The notes: a model not told the origin generated them from the sequence alone. Positions 54,128 through 63,818 are shown, numbered from the stretch's first letter. The stretch: 64,000 nucleotides of DNA from Prorocentrum cordatum (GCA_963575745.1 CAUYUJ010011192.1:124001-188000), one strand, 5' to 3'. A program made the numbers and translations.

Positions 54128-54559
54128 CGCCGCCCGCGCGCGATCCCATGGAGTCTAGATTGCCCCCCCCCCGAGTAGCGAAACATATGGCAGAGGATGT
54201 CCCCCTGCCCCCCGCCGAATCCAACGCGTCAGGATAAGCGGCGAGCGCGGGCGCCTTTCTTGGGGCCAGCACTGGCGGCCTCGAGACCTAGTCGCGCGGG
54301 CCGCGCGCGGGGCCCAGTTGGATTCTATTAAGAGGGCTTATTCGGCGTCGTTTCGGCCATCCTGGCGCGACGTCGGGAGGCCTTCGATCGCCCCAACCTT
54401 GCGCAACAACCATAATAACACAAGTGCTTTTAGCACATTGTTTGGGGCGTTTCGGGGGTTGGTTTGGAAACCCTCGCGCCGTCTGGTAGCCATCTTGAAT
54501 GCACTCGGGCCGTCGCGCGGGGGCCCGGTGCAGGTAGGAAGCGTCGGCCCCTTCATGAC
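54128..54559. other. Unique segment, no recognised gene
   Basis: Non-repetitive sequence between the homopolymers and the GGA tracts. No motif was found. It could be part of the 3' untranslated region of the minus-strand LINE if T121 is that element's tail. Confidence 0.4.
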
Positions 54560-55440
54560 AGATGAGCGGGGGGGAAGGGGGGGGGGGGAGGAGGGAAGAG
54601 GAGGAGGAGGAGGAGGAGGAGAGGGGAGGAGGAGGAGGACGAGGGCGAGGAGGAGGGGGCGCGGAAGATGAGGGCGAGGAGGAGGAGGACGAGGAGGAGA
54701 AGGAGGAGGAGGAGGAGGAGGAGGGGGAGGGGGATGGGGCGGAGGAGGAAGAATAGGAGGAGGAGGAGGGACGACGTTGAGGACGAGGACGGTAAGGTTG
54801 AGGATTACAAGGAGGACGAGAGAAGGAGAAGGAGGATGAGCAGGAAGACGGGGAGGGAGGATGAAGAGGAGGGGGGGGGGGGGGGGCGGAGGAGGAGGAG
54901 GAGGGGAGGATGAGGAGGAGGCCTGCTCTCCTCCTCCTCCTCCTCCTCCCCTCCCTCCTCCTCCTCTCTCCTCCTCTCCTCCTCCTCTCCTCCTCCTCCT
55001 CCTCCTCCTCCCTTCCTCCCCCTCTCCTCCTCCTCTCTCTCCTTCCTCCTCCTCCTCCTCCGCATCCTCTTTGCTTTCTCTCCTCCCCCTCCTCCCCCTC
55101 CCCTCGTTCCTCTTCTCCGCGCTCGAACTCGCGCTCCTACAAGCGTGGGCGCGGTGGCCCGTGAAGGATTGAGCACTCTTCCAGTTGGCGTCGGCCGACT
55201 GGCTGACGTCTGCCGAGTAGGAAGGGAGGGGGGGGGGGGAGGAGGAGGAGGGGGGGGGGAAAGAGGAGGAGGAGGAGGAGGAGGAGGAGGACGGGGAGGA
55301 GGATGAGGAGGAGAGGGGGGAGGGGGGAGGAGGAGGGGGGGGGGGGGGAATAGAGGGGGGGGGGCTGACGGTAGGAAGACGGAGGAGGGGGTGGGGAGGA
55401 GGAGGAGGAGGAGGAGGAGGAAGAGGAGGAGTAGCGAGCG
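54560..55440. repeat. Purine / pyrimidine / purine triplet tracts
   Basis: GGA-rich 54560-54930, TCC-rich 54930-55125, unique 55130-55215 and GGA-rich again 55215-55435. Adjacent inverse tracts can pair into a very long hairpin. Poly-Ser/Pro/Glu frames are artefacts. Confidence 0.9.
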
Positions 55441-55684
55441 CATGAGGGGACGCGCCGAGTCGAGATTCGGGACAGAGAGCAGATGATTGGGGAAAGGTGA
55501 GGACGCACAATCTCTCACAGAAAGAGTGGGGAACACGTAGGGGCAGGCCCAAACGAATTCCCAGGCACGCGCCCGACGACGGGCCTGCGCCGCAGAGAGA
55601 GGCCAGGATGCTGACCTGGGCACGGGGCCGATCAAATCACCAGACCCCGCGGAAACAACAATAACAAAACGAGTTGAACCGAAT

Positions 55685-58600
55685 TCATGAGGCTAGCCCA
55701 AACCACTCCACTGCGGGGTCCGAGACCAACATGCGCCGCGGGAGGGGGATGGGGTGTTTGCGGCCCTCGCTGGGGCGCCGCCCCTCCGCAAAGTTATTCC
55801 GCCCCCACTTCCTCTGAGGGTTGCCCTCAAAGGCCTTGGGGCCCTCACATTCATTATAAAGCTGGGATCGGTGGGCACGCTCCGAAAAGGATCCGCAGCG
55901 CATGCATCCAACCACGTCGCCAGCACGGTAGAGCACATGGCCTCGGGAGGCCTGAGGGGGGACCGCCCCCTCCGCAGGGAGCACCGTGCTGGGAGGAGCG
56001 GCGTTGGCCCTCGTAGTGGCCGCCGCGAGCCTGGGGCGCTTCTCCGAGCCTATCGGGGTTTCGAGGGCGACCGTGGCTTCCCTAACACGCGTCTGGACAA
56101 GCGGTTCAAACTGCACTCTCGGCTTGACCCTACGGGGTGGTCGGATGAACGCCTCAGCCTCCTCGACCTCAGGCCTCCTAGACTTACCCACAATCCTAAC
56201 CCGAGGGCTCGGGTGGGTAGGAGGGGGAGGAGGAGGAGGAGGGTCGGAGGACGAAGTAGGGGAGGAGGGGGGACCTCCGCGCTGCGCCTTCCTCCCAGGG
56301 CCGTCCTCGTCCTGATCGCCTCCACGGCCGTCTTGGCTGCCCAAAGGCCTCTTAGGGGCCTGGCGGGGGCCGAGGGGGGGGCTCCGCGGGATCCCCTCGG
56401 GGCTGGACTGGGGATCGGGGGCCTGAGGTTCCGAGGGGCGGTGCACTGTACACACCTCGAGGGCCAGGCGCGCACGTCCAGTTGGCGTCCGCGCGAAGCG
56501 CTGGCAATGTTTACATCTCCATCCTCCAGCAAGCGAGGGCCTGATGTCATGCAGGCGCTGGCTAGTAGTCAGAACTGGCCGCTGTTGTCCAGGCCGACGG
56601 CGTCGTTGAAGTCGTCTGCGTGGCTTGCGCACAGGCGGTGGCTGACGGTCCTGGTTCCCAACCAACGTCATCGATGACCCAATCCAGCATGCCACCTGCC
56701 TGACAGTGTTGATCATGACCGAGTGGAGCTGAATGGCTTCCGACGGCAACGCGTGCATAGCCAGCCCCCTCTTTGCCGCCACATCTGCATAGTCATTGCC
56801 CTTCTTGTCAACGGTAGCATCTCCTTGAGTCTGGTGTGATCGCACGTATGAGATCCCCAGCTGCGAGGACAAACCTCCGTGATCTTGGATGACCTGCCAT
56901 AGTATTCTCCACAAATCGCAGTTCGGCCTGCGTGGGTGCGTGCACCACTCAGGCCCACATGCGAGGCCTTCCACGGTGCCCAGGCAGTCCGTACGTATGT
57001 GTATCGGCAGCATCCCATGGCGTAGCACTTGTAAGGCAGCGTATAGTTCAGCACGAGGCACTGATTGCTGTTGTCCTGGGAGAGGTCCATACGCAATCCC
57101 ACGAAGAGCCTGACCTGTCATCATCGCGATTCCCCAGCCAGCTCTGTTGGCTTCGGGCCAAGCAATGGGGGAGAGTCCAGATCCATCCGTGTAGGTATCT
57201 CCCGTCAGCATGGTCGTGTCCCCTCCGTGGGCGAACTTCCAGGCATCTTCCATGGCTGGTGGCGGTATACCAGGCAGGGCGTCCCTCGGCATCAGGCCTC
57301 TGGTGAACAAGAGGTCGTTGTGAGGTGAGGCCCTGGCCGCCTGGATGATGTCAGCGTCCACCGCGGCCTCTCGCTCCTGCTGGAGCAAAGGGCAGGACCA
57401 TAGACGATGATGTACTGTTCCAGGGCAGTCCATGCAATACTGACACACATTATCCGTGGCATATCCATGTTTGTGTAGTCGGGCCTGGGACCACTGGCCG
57501 CCTATGATTGAGTTGCGTAGTGCTGCTCGAGCTTGCTCCGATAAGTGCCATTTCTTGGCTAGCTCCTTCGGCGCGAGCAGCATCTTGAGGGGGCCCATCC
57601 AGTATCCACAGGGTCTCCTGAGTGGTGGTTCGTCCTCTGGCGCATGATCGAGCTGGCGACTCCAATCTTCAAACTTCACGTTGACAAAGTCCCGCCTTGC
57701 AAGGACCCTGAGCCATTCAGGGCTGTCAGTAGTGAGGTCCAAGGATGTACCTGCGCATGTAGTCCATGCCGTCGCCGTCGTCGCACGCCAGCTGAGAGTA
57801 TGAAGTGCCACCAGTACTGCTTCAGCAGGGCCAGCCACGTCAGCGTTCTTCGGGGTAGATCCTAAGATCTGGCGCTGCTGCAGGAAAGCCTTCTCCAGCA
57901 CGTATTTGGGCACCTTGCTATCTTGGACGAGCATGGCCCACGTGTATAGGGGGCCCACGATCGCCATCATCTCAGGGTGTTCAAAGAAACGCGGCCCTAG
58001 CTGAGCCGCCAGCCAGACTGATGTGCCTGGAGGTGTACGCCGCCAGCCCACTCGAACCATGCTGACCATTGACTTGATCAGCGTCTTGGTGGCGCCGACG
58101 ATCTGGATGCCGTACTGCATGGCGGGGGCAATACATGGCTGGGCCACCGCTCGTCCGATTTTGGCCAGACCACTGAGCCTCTGAAAACGCGGGAGCCTCA
58201 TCTTCATCTTGCGCACCCTCTTGCGAATCGTTTCGAAGCTCAGTCTGTGTCCGCCTTTGGCCTCCATGCCGAGGACATCCAGAGTCCTGTAAGGCCGAAA
58301 ACCGTGCCGATGAACCTGCTGCGCCACCTGCTGTGCGATGTCAAAATCTGAGGCCAGCACTTTCGCCTTGTCCTGCGCAATAGGCAGATCAAGAGCCTTG
58401 AGAACTGCTGCGAGCCTCTTCAGAATGCGCACCGTCTGGTGTACAATATCCTGCCTCGGGGCCACCACCTGGATCGTGATGTCATCGGCGTAGATATCCA
58501 GCGAATGGTGTACCTCGTCGGTGTTGGCAAAGGATTTCTCGAATACGTCGAACGGCAGCATCATGACCAACTGCAGTAAGAACATGGCCATCGAGCATCC

Positions 58601-60337
58601 TGGGAGCACTCCCCTACTGACTTGGCACGAGTAGGAGAAAGAAGTGGTCCACTTGATTCGCCTCGGGGCGTAGTACATTGCCAGACAAAGCTGCAGGATC
58701 TGTGTTGGAAATCCGTAGTGTTCTGCAGCCTGCAGCACACGTCGCCAACAAACTCGGTCGAAGCACTTGCTGATATCCACAAGCGTCGTGGTGGTGGCCC
58801 TTTGCTTATCGCGGGCATAGGCCTCAGCGTAAATCATGGTGCGTGCTCCCACATCGAGTGTACATTTGTGGGTGCCCAATGCAAAATAAGGTCTGGTGTT
58901 CTGCGATATCCAACTCCGAACTTGAGCCAGTCTGAGCTTCGTGTAGATGCGATACGTCGCTGGTAGGAGGGCAATCGGCCGAAACCCTCCTTGTGGCTTG
59001 GCAAGGAGCATGATATGGACGTTGAGCATGACCGTCGGCCAGCGCATCCAAGCTTCGGCAGCCCAGTATATGTATATCAGCATGGCTAAAGCTGCGTCCG
59101 ATACCAAGGAGAGGGCCCGCGGGGGAAGTGCATCAGCTCCAAGTCCAGTGCGCCACCTGAATTTTGTTGCTGCCCTTCTCGTCTGTGCAATAGTCGGTAC
59201 TGGCAGGACCGCAGGGGGAAGATGGCGAATAGCTGCCACGAGGTCCATGTCTGCATGATCGGCGAGCGACCGAGGAAGGTCTACATCATCACGGCGATCT
59301 CCCTCCCAAATCTTTCTCCAGCTGTCCATCTGGCTGTCTGCGGTCGCCTGCGGGTGCGACGTCGAGATCTTCCCCTGCGTGATCTGCGCATGGGCCCACG
59401 GCTGCACTCTGGTGATCGAGTAGACCTGCGCGGGGCCAGTGACCATCGCGTCACGTGCCCATGACTTGAACTTGCGAACTCTGTGCCAGCCTTGTTGTCT
59501 GTCGAGCTGGTCGACGTGCTGCATAATGCTGTTGGCGAAGGCCTGGAGGCATAAGAGACACTGCAGGGGGGGCTGCTTGCAGGCTAGGTGGATGATGTCC
59601 CAGGCGCCGTCGAAGTACCGCTTGCCCTCGGCGGTGTGGACGTCCTGCCTATGTCCAGGGCGAAGCAGCCTGGCGAGATGGGTCCAGCGTGTTCGGCGTC
59701 GCGGTGATGAGACAGTGCGAGCCGATATGTTGGGCGCGCTCTTCGCCAGATTATTCTGTCCTCCGAACGTCCCCTGGGAACCCCTGGAACCCGAGAGCAC
59801 GACGCCACCAGTAAGTCCTTTTGGTGTCAAAGCCAGGCCAGGATCAGACGACTGAGGCGGCCTGGGATCCTGGGAGACCTTCTGGCGCACTCTCCTGGCA
59901 AAGGGCGTGGCGACATCACAGGGAGGCAGGGCCTGAAACTTATGAGAGAGCGACTCCCCCTCGTAGGCGCTCTGCTGGTCGTCGTAGTAGCGCAGGTGGT
60001 CAGGCATCCTCCTGTCGCCCAGTAATCTTCTCATCTTGCTCCTGATCTCCTCGAGCTCGTCCCAGTGCTGGCTGATCAGGCGTCGCCAAAAGGGTATGTC
60101 GTGTATGGCCAGCCAATCCAAGTAGGAGATGATGTCAGCGCGGTTCTCGCAGGAGCGGCCCCATGCGTCATTGCAGATGTCATCGGCGAGCTCTCGCATG
60201 GAGTTGAAACTGCCTTCCGCGAGTGCGGCTGCTACCCACGTAGTATGTTGAGGTAGGCGCAAGCACTCCATCACGAAAGGGACGCACCATCCTCCCCATG
60301 AGCGACTTCCCGATTCAGCGTCCGACAGGTCGGGCAT
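55685..60337 (-). CDS. LINE reverse transcriptase-RNase H
   Basis: 1550 residues from ATG at 60337; the frame is open further upstream to the C10 run. It copies element RNA into DNA at the nicked target. RT motifs: LLAKPQGGFRPIALL (~485), LVDISKCFDRVCW (motif A, ~519), QVSRGVLPGCSMA (B, ~580) and LDIYADDITIQ (C, YADD ~616). A CQYC...HHRLWSC knuckle lies at ~965. RNase H follows with its full acidic set: TYTDGSG (~1047), SVPRAELYAAL, IRTDCLGTVEGL and KGNDYADVAA, plus YVRSHQTQ. The long C-terminal extension is unusual. It has WRCKHCQRFARTP (~1270), a Pro/Arg-rich disordered stretch, and GCMRCGSFSERAHRSQLYNE (~1475). A weak start context and the preceding open frame suggest that translation normally enters from the endonuclease ORF. 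It is the most intact protein in the window. Confidence 0.9.
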   Translation of the reverse strand: MPDLSDAESGSRSWGGWCVPFVMECLRLPQHTTWVAAALAEGSFNSMRELADDICNDAWGRSCENRADIISYLDWLAIHDIPFWRRLISQHWDELEEIRSKMRRLLGDRRMPDHLRYYDDQQSAYEGESLSHKFQALPPCDVATPFARRVRQKVSQDPRPPQSSDPGLALTPKGLTGGVVLSGSRGSQGTFGGQNNLAKSAPNISARTVSSPRRRTRWTHLARLLRPGHRQDVHTAEGKRYFDGAWDIIHLACKQPPLQCLLCLQAFANSIMQHVDQLDRQQGWHRVRKFKSWARDAMVTGPAQVYSITRVQPWAHAQITQGKISTSHPQATADSQMDSWRKIWEGDRRDDVDLPRSLADHADMDLVAAIRHLPPAVLPVPTIAQTRRAATKFRWRTGLGADALPPRALSLVSDAALAMLIYIYWAAEAWMRWPTVMLNVHIMLLAKPQGGFRPIALLPATYRIYTKLRLAQVRSWISQNTRPYFALGTHKCTLDVGARTMIYAEAYARDKQRATTTTLVDISKCFDRVCWRRVLQAAEHYGFPTQILQLCLAMYYAPRRIKWTTSFSYSCQVSRGVLPGCSMAMFLLQLVMMLPFDVFEKSFANTDEVHHSLDIYADDITIQVVAPRQDIVHQTVRILKRLAAVLKALDLPIAQDKAKVLASDFDIAQQVAQQVHRHGFRPYRTLDVLGMEAKGGHRLSFETIRKRVRKMKMRLPRFQRLSGLAKIGRAVAQPCIAPAMQYGIQIVGATKTLIKSMVSMVRVGWRRTPPGTSVWLAAQLGPRFFEHPEMMAIVGPLYTWAMLVQDSKVPKYVLEKAFLQQRQILGSTPKNADVAGPAEAVLVALHTLSWRATTATAWTTCAGTSLDLTTDSPEWLRVLARRDFVNVKFEDWSRQLDHAPEDEPPLRRPCGYWMGPLKMLLAPKELAKKWHLSEQARAALRNSIIGGQWSQARLHKHGYATDNVCQYCMDCPGTVHHRLWSCPLLQQEREAAVDADIIQAARASPHNDLLFTRGLMPRDALPGIPPPAMEDAWKFAHGGDTTMLTGDTYTDGSGLSPIAWPEANRAGWGIAMMTGQALRGIAYGPLPGQQQSVPRAELYAALQVLRHGMLPIHIRTDCLGTVEGLACGPEWCTHPRRPNCDLWRILWQVIQDHGGLSSQLGISYVRSHQTQGDATVDKKGNDYADVAAKRGLAMHALPSEAIQLHSVMINTVRQVACWIGSSMTLVGNQDRQPPPVRKPRRRLQRRRRPGQQRPVLTTSQRLHDIRPSLAGGWRCKHCQRFARTPTGRARLALEVCTVHRPSEPQAPDPQSSPEGIPRSPPLGPRQAPKRPLGSQDGRGGDQDEDGPGRKAQRGGPPSSPTSSSDPPPPPPPPTHPSPRVRIVGKSRRPEVEEAEAFIRPPRRVKPRVQFEPLVQTRVREATVALETPIGSEKRPRLAAATTRANAAPPSTVLPAEGAVPPQASRGHVLYRAGDVVGCMRCGSFSERAHRSQLYNECEGPKAFEGNPQRKWGRNNFAEGRRPSEGRKHPIPLPRRMLVSDPAVEWFGLAS

Positions 60338-60401
60338 CCATCGGGTAGCACCTGCTGCTATTGCCTCCCTGAACTCCTCCTCGGAGTCGTCCTGCTCCCT
60401 G

Positions 60402-61763
60402 TCATCGGGGGGGGGGCGGTCTTCCCATCTCGCCAGGGGCGGCCAGGCGCTTCCACGCGCCCAGATCCACCTGTGGGACCAAATGTGCCACGTCCGTCAT
60501 CGGTGACGAATGTGAAGGCTGAGGGTCACGATGTAGACCGCCATCTGCAGTTGTTTGCCCTGTCGTGGTAGGGCAGGGGCGAGCATCCACCAGCTGCTGC
60601 AGCGTGGCGACGCCGAAGTCAACGAAGAAATCGGCGACTAGGTCGAGAAGCGCCTGGCCCACCGCGCGAAGAAATCGTCGTTCGCTGCTTCCAGCAGGGT
60701 GTGGACCAGTCTTGGGACCACCGATCGGGCGCCAGGTGTATTGGGCCCCATCTGCGCGACCTCGGTAAGCATCTGGATCGTCCACCTGGTAGATGCCGAT
60801 GAGCTCGTTCTCGACATGCGAAATGAACTGGCCGTATAAGGCGTCCATGCGGCCGATCGCCTCCTCTTTGGATGCTGGGGGGCCGCGCTGCGCATCCTTA
60901 TCCACAATGTCCAGGTAGTCTGGCGTGGGGATCGGCCCATGTAGAGGATGGCAGCCCTCCGTGGCAGGGGGCCCTTTGGGCAGTGCCCTCGGGGCTCTGA
61001 TGCTGAGGATCTGCATGGCCTTCGGCTTGGCCTTGATGTAGGTGATGACTGGCTTGTGAGGCCGTGCTGGCCACTTCGCCATCGTGATTGGCGATCTGCA
61101 TACCGCATCAAGGCCAGGAGACGTGATGAAGTAGTCGATGTTGTGGTAGTCGCCCTTCGGGGTGCGACAAGTGCCCTCCTCCTTGGTGTAGAGAAGAGCG
61201 GCAGGAAGTACTTCAGGCAAACCCATCTGCTGGTAGTCCTGGGGGATGATGTTCCAGTCCCCCGCGATGATGAAGGGCTTGTTCATGCATCTGAGAAACT
61301 GAGCCAACTTTAAGTATCGATAGTAGTTGGCTGTGAGGTAAGCAGTCGTGTGCGCATATTCCATGTATACAGATCCCACCAGCAAGCCTCCAGTAAGTCC
61401 CACATCAACGTGTACGACCACTGCCCAGGCTGGTGTTATGTCATGGGTTGCTTTGCCATCAGGTCCCTCGACGACGGTGGCAGGTAAGTGAGAGCGCACA
61501 AATACCCCTGCACCTGCACTAGGCATGCCAGTAGGTAATCTGCGGCAGGACGTGAGGAAGGCTTGCCAGCCGTTGCGTCGAGCCCAAGACTGCGCCTGCG
61601 CCAAGCGCTCCCCATCGAGTCTCAACTCCTGCGCGCATACAATATTGACCCCTGTCGTACTTTCCACCAAAAAGGCCTTGCACGAATCCCAACAAGAGCC
61701 GTTGAAGGTAGCCACTGCAATATCTTTGCGCTTGGAGCCTCGTGGGGCCCTCCTAGCTGTCAT
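60402..61763 (-). CDS. LINE APE-type endonuclease
   Basis: 453 residues from ATG at 61763, chosen because it overlaps the ORF1 stop (ATGACAGCTAG) and directly precedes the domain. The same frame is open much further upstream but there overlaps ORF1. Exonuclease-endonuclease-phosphatase motifs run in order: VATFNGSCWDS (~17-27), VCAQELRLDG (catalytic Glu ~45), AGVFVRSH, FIIAGDWNIIPQ (GDWN ~169), HNIDYFITS (~208) and RPHKPVITY (catalytic His ~237). This enzyme nicks target DNA to prime reverse transcription. The last ~210 residues are a linker with an acidic/aromatic helix (GRMDALYGQFISHVENEL). The stop follows RPPPPR, within the C10 run. Removing one C would join this frame to the RT frame. 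Confidence 0.88.
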   Translation of the reverse strand: MTARRAPRGSKRKDIAVATFNGSCWDSCKAFLVESTTGVNIVCAQELRLDGERLAQAQSWARRNGWQAFLTSCRRLPTGMPSAGAGVFVRSHLPATVVEGPDGKATHDITPAWAVVVHVDVGLTGGLLVGSVYMEYAHTTAYLTANYYRYLKLAQFLRCMNKPFIIAGDWNIIPQDYQQMGLPEVLPAALLYTKEEGTCRTPKGDYHNIDYFITSPGLDAVCRSPITMAKWPARPHKPVITYIKAKPKAMQILSIRAPRALPKGPPATEGCHPLHGPIPTPDYLDIVDKDAQRGPPASKEEAIGRMDALYGQFISHVENELIGIYQVDDPDAYRGRADGAQYTWRPIGGPKTGPHPAGSSERRFLRAVGQALLDLVADFFVDFGVATLQQLVDARPCPTTTGQTTADGGLHRDPQPSHSSPMTDVAHLVPQVDLGAWKRLAAPGEMGRPPPPR

Positions 61764-62619
61764 CGCCCGCGTTCTCCCATGCTGCAGCTTCGACGGGCAT
61801 CTGGGTGCCGAGACATGCTGGTGGAGCTGGGACTGGGGGGCGAAAAGCAGCAGACTGCTGAGGCGGCGGAGCAGCTGCCCTCGGCGGCGAAGCTCCTGTC
61901 GCGAGGGAGCCGATGTTGGAGACCTGCTGCTCGATGGTGCTGAGGAGCTGGGCGCCGTCCATGTTCGTCGTGCCTGCACGCGCTGAGACCAGAACCGCTT
62001 GAAGCTGCTGGATGGCCACAGAGACGTTGGCCATCGCGGGAGTCCCGTCAGCTGCCATGGCCGCCACTGCAGCCTGTGCGTGGGCGGCCTCCGCACTGAG
62101 GCTGGCCGCTTCGGCCTCGAGTCTGGTGAGTTGCTGCTGAGCGTCGGCGAGCTCCTTGGACAACTGCTCGACCTGAGCGGCCTTGGCCGCGCGCTCCGAC
62201 TCCTTTGCAGCCCACCTGTCTTTGGCGCTCTTGAGCAGGTCGGAAGGGTCCATCTGGGCACGTAGGGCGGACTCCTCCTTGTCGTGGGCGGCCTTGGCGG
62301 CGATGACCAGGTCGTGCTCGTCACCGTAGATCCGTCGTAAGGCCAGCCATGCACGCTTGGACTTGACTGCTGGGGACTGCTGTGCCACTGCGTCGCCAGC
62401 ACCTTGAGGAGCAGCAGGAGCAGGATCAGCACGCTCGCGCCAGGGCGCCTCGGCGCCGCGCGAAGGAGGCCTCCTGCTGCGACTGGGCGTTCGCTGGGGG
62501 GCGGTCGAGGGCCTGCCGTCCCTGTCCCTGCCGCACGCCCAGCACGTAGCCCTGCTCGAGTAGTTGTTGCGGAACCCGCAGGCCTTTGACGCTTTGCATG
62601 GCCACACTTCGCCATGCAT
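61753..62619 (-). CDS. LINE ORF1-like zinc-finger, coiled-coil protein
   Basis: 288 residues if the start is MHGEVW at 62619. An in-frame ATG at 63057 exists, but the added part is Ser/Pro encoded by a TCC array and is probably not genuine. Near the N-terminus, WPCKASKACG and TCWACGR form C-x4-C-x11-C-x2-C, similar to RanBP2-type fingers that can bind RNA. KRAWLALRRIYGDEHDLV and a long heptad-like region (AKAAQVEQLSKELADAQQQL, LEAEAASLSAEAAHAQAAV) predict a coiled coil, hence oligomerisation. A low-complexity Pro/Ala tail leads to the stop, which overlaps the endonuclease ATG. By analogy with other LINE ORF1 proteins it would coat element RNA; this is inference. Confidence 0.75.
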   Translation of the reverse strand: MHGEVWPCKASKACGFRNNYSSRATCWACGRDRDGRPSTAPQRTPSRSRRPPSRGAEAPWRERADPAPAAPQGAGDAVAQQSPAVKSKRAWLALRRIYGDEHDLVIAAKAAHDKEESALRAQMDPSDLLKSAKDRWAAKESERAAKAAQVEQLSKELADAQQQLTRLEAEAASLSAEAAHAQAAVAAMAADGTPAMANVSVAIQQLQAVLVSARAGTTNMDGAQLLSTIEQQVSNIGSLATGASPPRAAAPPPQQSAAFRPPVPAPPACLGTQMPVEAAAWENAGDDS

Positions 62620-62874
62620 CTGCACCGGCGGCTCCTCGGGCGGCGCACTGCCGTGGTGTGTCTGCAGGGGCCGCCTTGCCGCGGCCTCACGCAGGGTCTG
62701 TCGCGCACTGGCGCGGCGCCTGCGCAGGCGGCGATGCCAGGCTGGCGACGGAGCCCGTCTGCTGGGGGCGCCCGCCGCCACCGCTGCGCCTGCGCCCGCC
62801 GTCGGGCTGCAGGCTGGGGCCAGATGGATGCGCCCGCCGCGCGCCCCCGCGCGCGCGGGCCCAAATGGCAGCCT

Positions 62875-63205
62875 GGAGGAAGAGGAGGAGGCGGAGGAGG
62901 AGGAGGAGGAGGAGGGGGAGGAGGAGGATGAGGAGGAGGAGGAGGACGAGGGGGAGGAGGAGGAGGAGGGGGGGGGAGGAGGAGGAGCCACCGTCCAGTC
63001 GCGAGGCACCTCAGGTTGCCCCCCCGACGTCGGGCCCAAGAACGTCCCCACCCACAAGGCCCAGGCGCCCGGGGGGGAGGGCAGCGGGGCCGCGGGGCAA
63101 GCGAACAGCAGCGGAGTGAGACATAAAGGCCGAGGAGGGAAACGGAGGAGGAGGAGGCGGCGGAGGAGGAGGAGGAGGTGGCGGCGTTGGTGGTGGAGTA
63201 AGGAA
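62875..63205. repeat. Two (GGA)n microsatellites
   Basis: GGA arrays at about 62877-62990 and 63140-63185. The sequence between contains unique codons, so the arrays may have inserted into, or lie upstream of, the LINE ORF1. Confidence 0.85.
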
Positions 63206-63444
63206 CAGGGGGCGAGGAGAAATACGATTGGATTTTTCGTTGCAGAAAAGACGGGCGGCGAGCCGATCCCCGTCTGCGTTCTCTACAGGTGCCTGCGCAC
63301 ACGCACCTGCCGCGCATCTGTCTGGAGAGCCGCCCGCAGGCCTCGCAAGATAGCGCGCCTCCTAGTTCGCTCAGGAAGAGCGCCTAGCTCCGAGCTCTGG
63401 TTCGAGCGCGGCGTGGAAAAAGACGGCGCCGAGCTCGTGGGCGC

Positions 63445-63718
63445 TTATTTGGGCCCGCCTGTCGCCGAAACCCTCGCGTGCACCGCCGCGCGCCACTCGA
63501 GCAAGGGCGCCCGCGCGCCCTCAGGGGTCTGGCCAGCGCCCTTGCTCCACTTGAAGGCCGCGTCTGCCCTCTCGCCTGGCGCGATGGCCCGCCAGGCCTT
63601 CTTCTTCAGGTCGGTGCAGACCCTGCATCCCCAGACAAACTGCACCCCGGGATTCGCGGCTGGCACCCCGGGGCAGGGGTACTTCTCCGACGAGAGCTCG
63701 CTGGCCGGCTGCGGCGCT
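63445..63718 (-). CDS. Coding-like fragment entering the assembly gap
   Basis: Not recognised. The minus frame is open from the N run to a stop near 63445. It reads SSEKYPCPGVP, NPGVQFVWGCRVCTDLKKKA, WRAIAPGERADAAFKWSKG and LLEWRAAVHARVSATGG. Composition is protein-like, with three Cys including a CxxC. It could be an exon of a gene whose 5' part lies beyond the gap, or the N-terminal part of the LINE's ORF1 region, since it is on the same strand directly upstream. GC-rich context lowers confidence. Confidence 0.4.
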
Positions 63719-63818
63719 NNNNNNNNNNNNNNNNNNNNNNNNNNNNNNNNNNNNNNNNNNNNNNNNNNNNNNNNNNNNNNNNNNNNNNNNNNNNNNNNNN
63801 NNNNNNNNNNNNNNNNNN
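63719..63818. other. Assembly gap (100 N)
   Basis: Exactly 100 N, the conventional placeholder for a gap of unknown size. Sequence resumes in a TCC array, which probably caused the break. Confidence 0.98.

Larger units (their letters stand above)
55685..62619 (-). mobile_element. Near-complete LINE retrotransposon (ORF1, endonuclease, RT-RNase H)
   Basis: Three ORFs on the minus strand, in the order expected for a non-LTR retrotransposon: zinc-finger ORF1 (62619-61753), APE-type endonuclease (61763-60402) and RT plus RNase H (60337-55685). ORF1 and EN overlap by 11 nt; EN and RT differ by one base of phase across a C10 run. All catalytic residues I can check are present, unlike the other LINE copies in this window. 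The 3' end is undefined and may reach T121 at 53969-54089. The 5' end may extend beyond 62619 into GGA-rich DNA. Confidence 0.85.

Noticed and set aside
54338-55635. Pro/Ser-rich 404-codon frame on the minus strand
   Set aside because: It comes entirely from GGA/TCC tracts.
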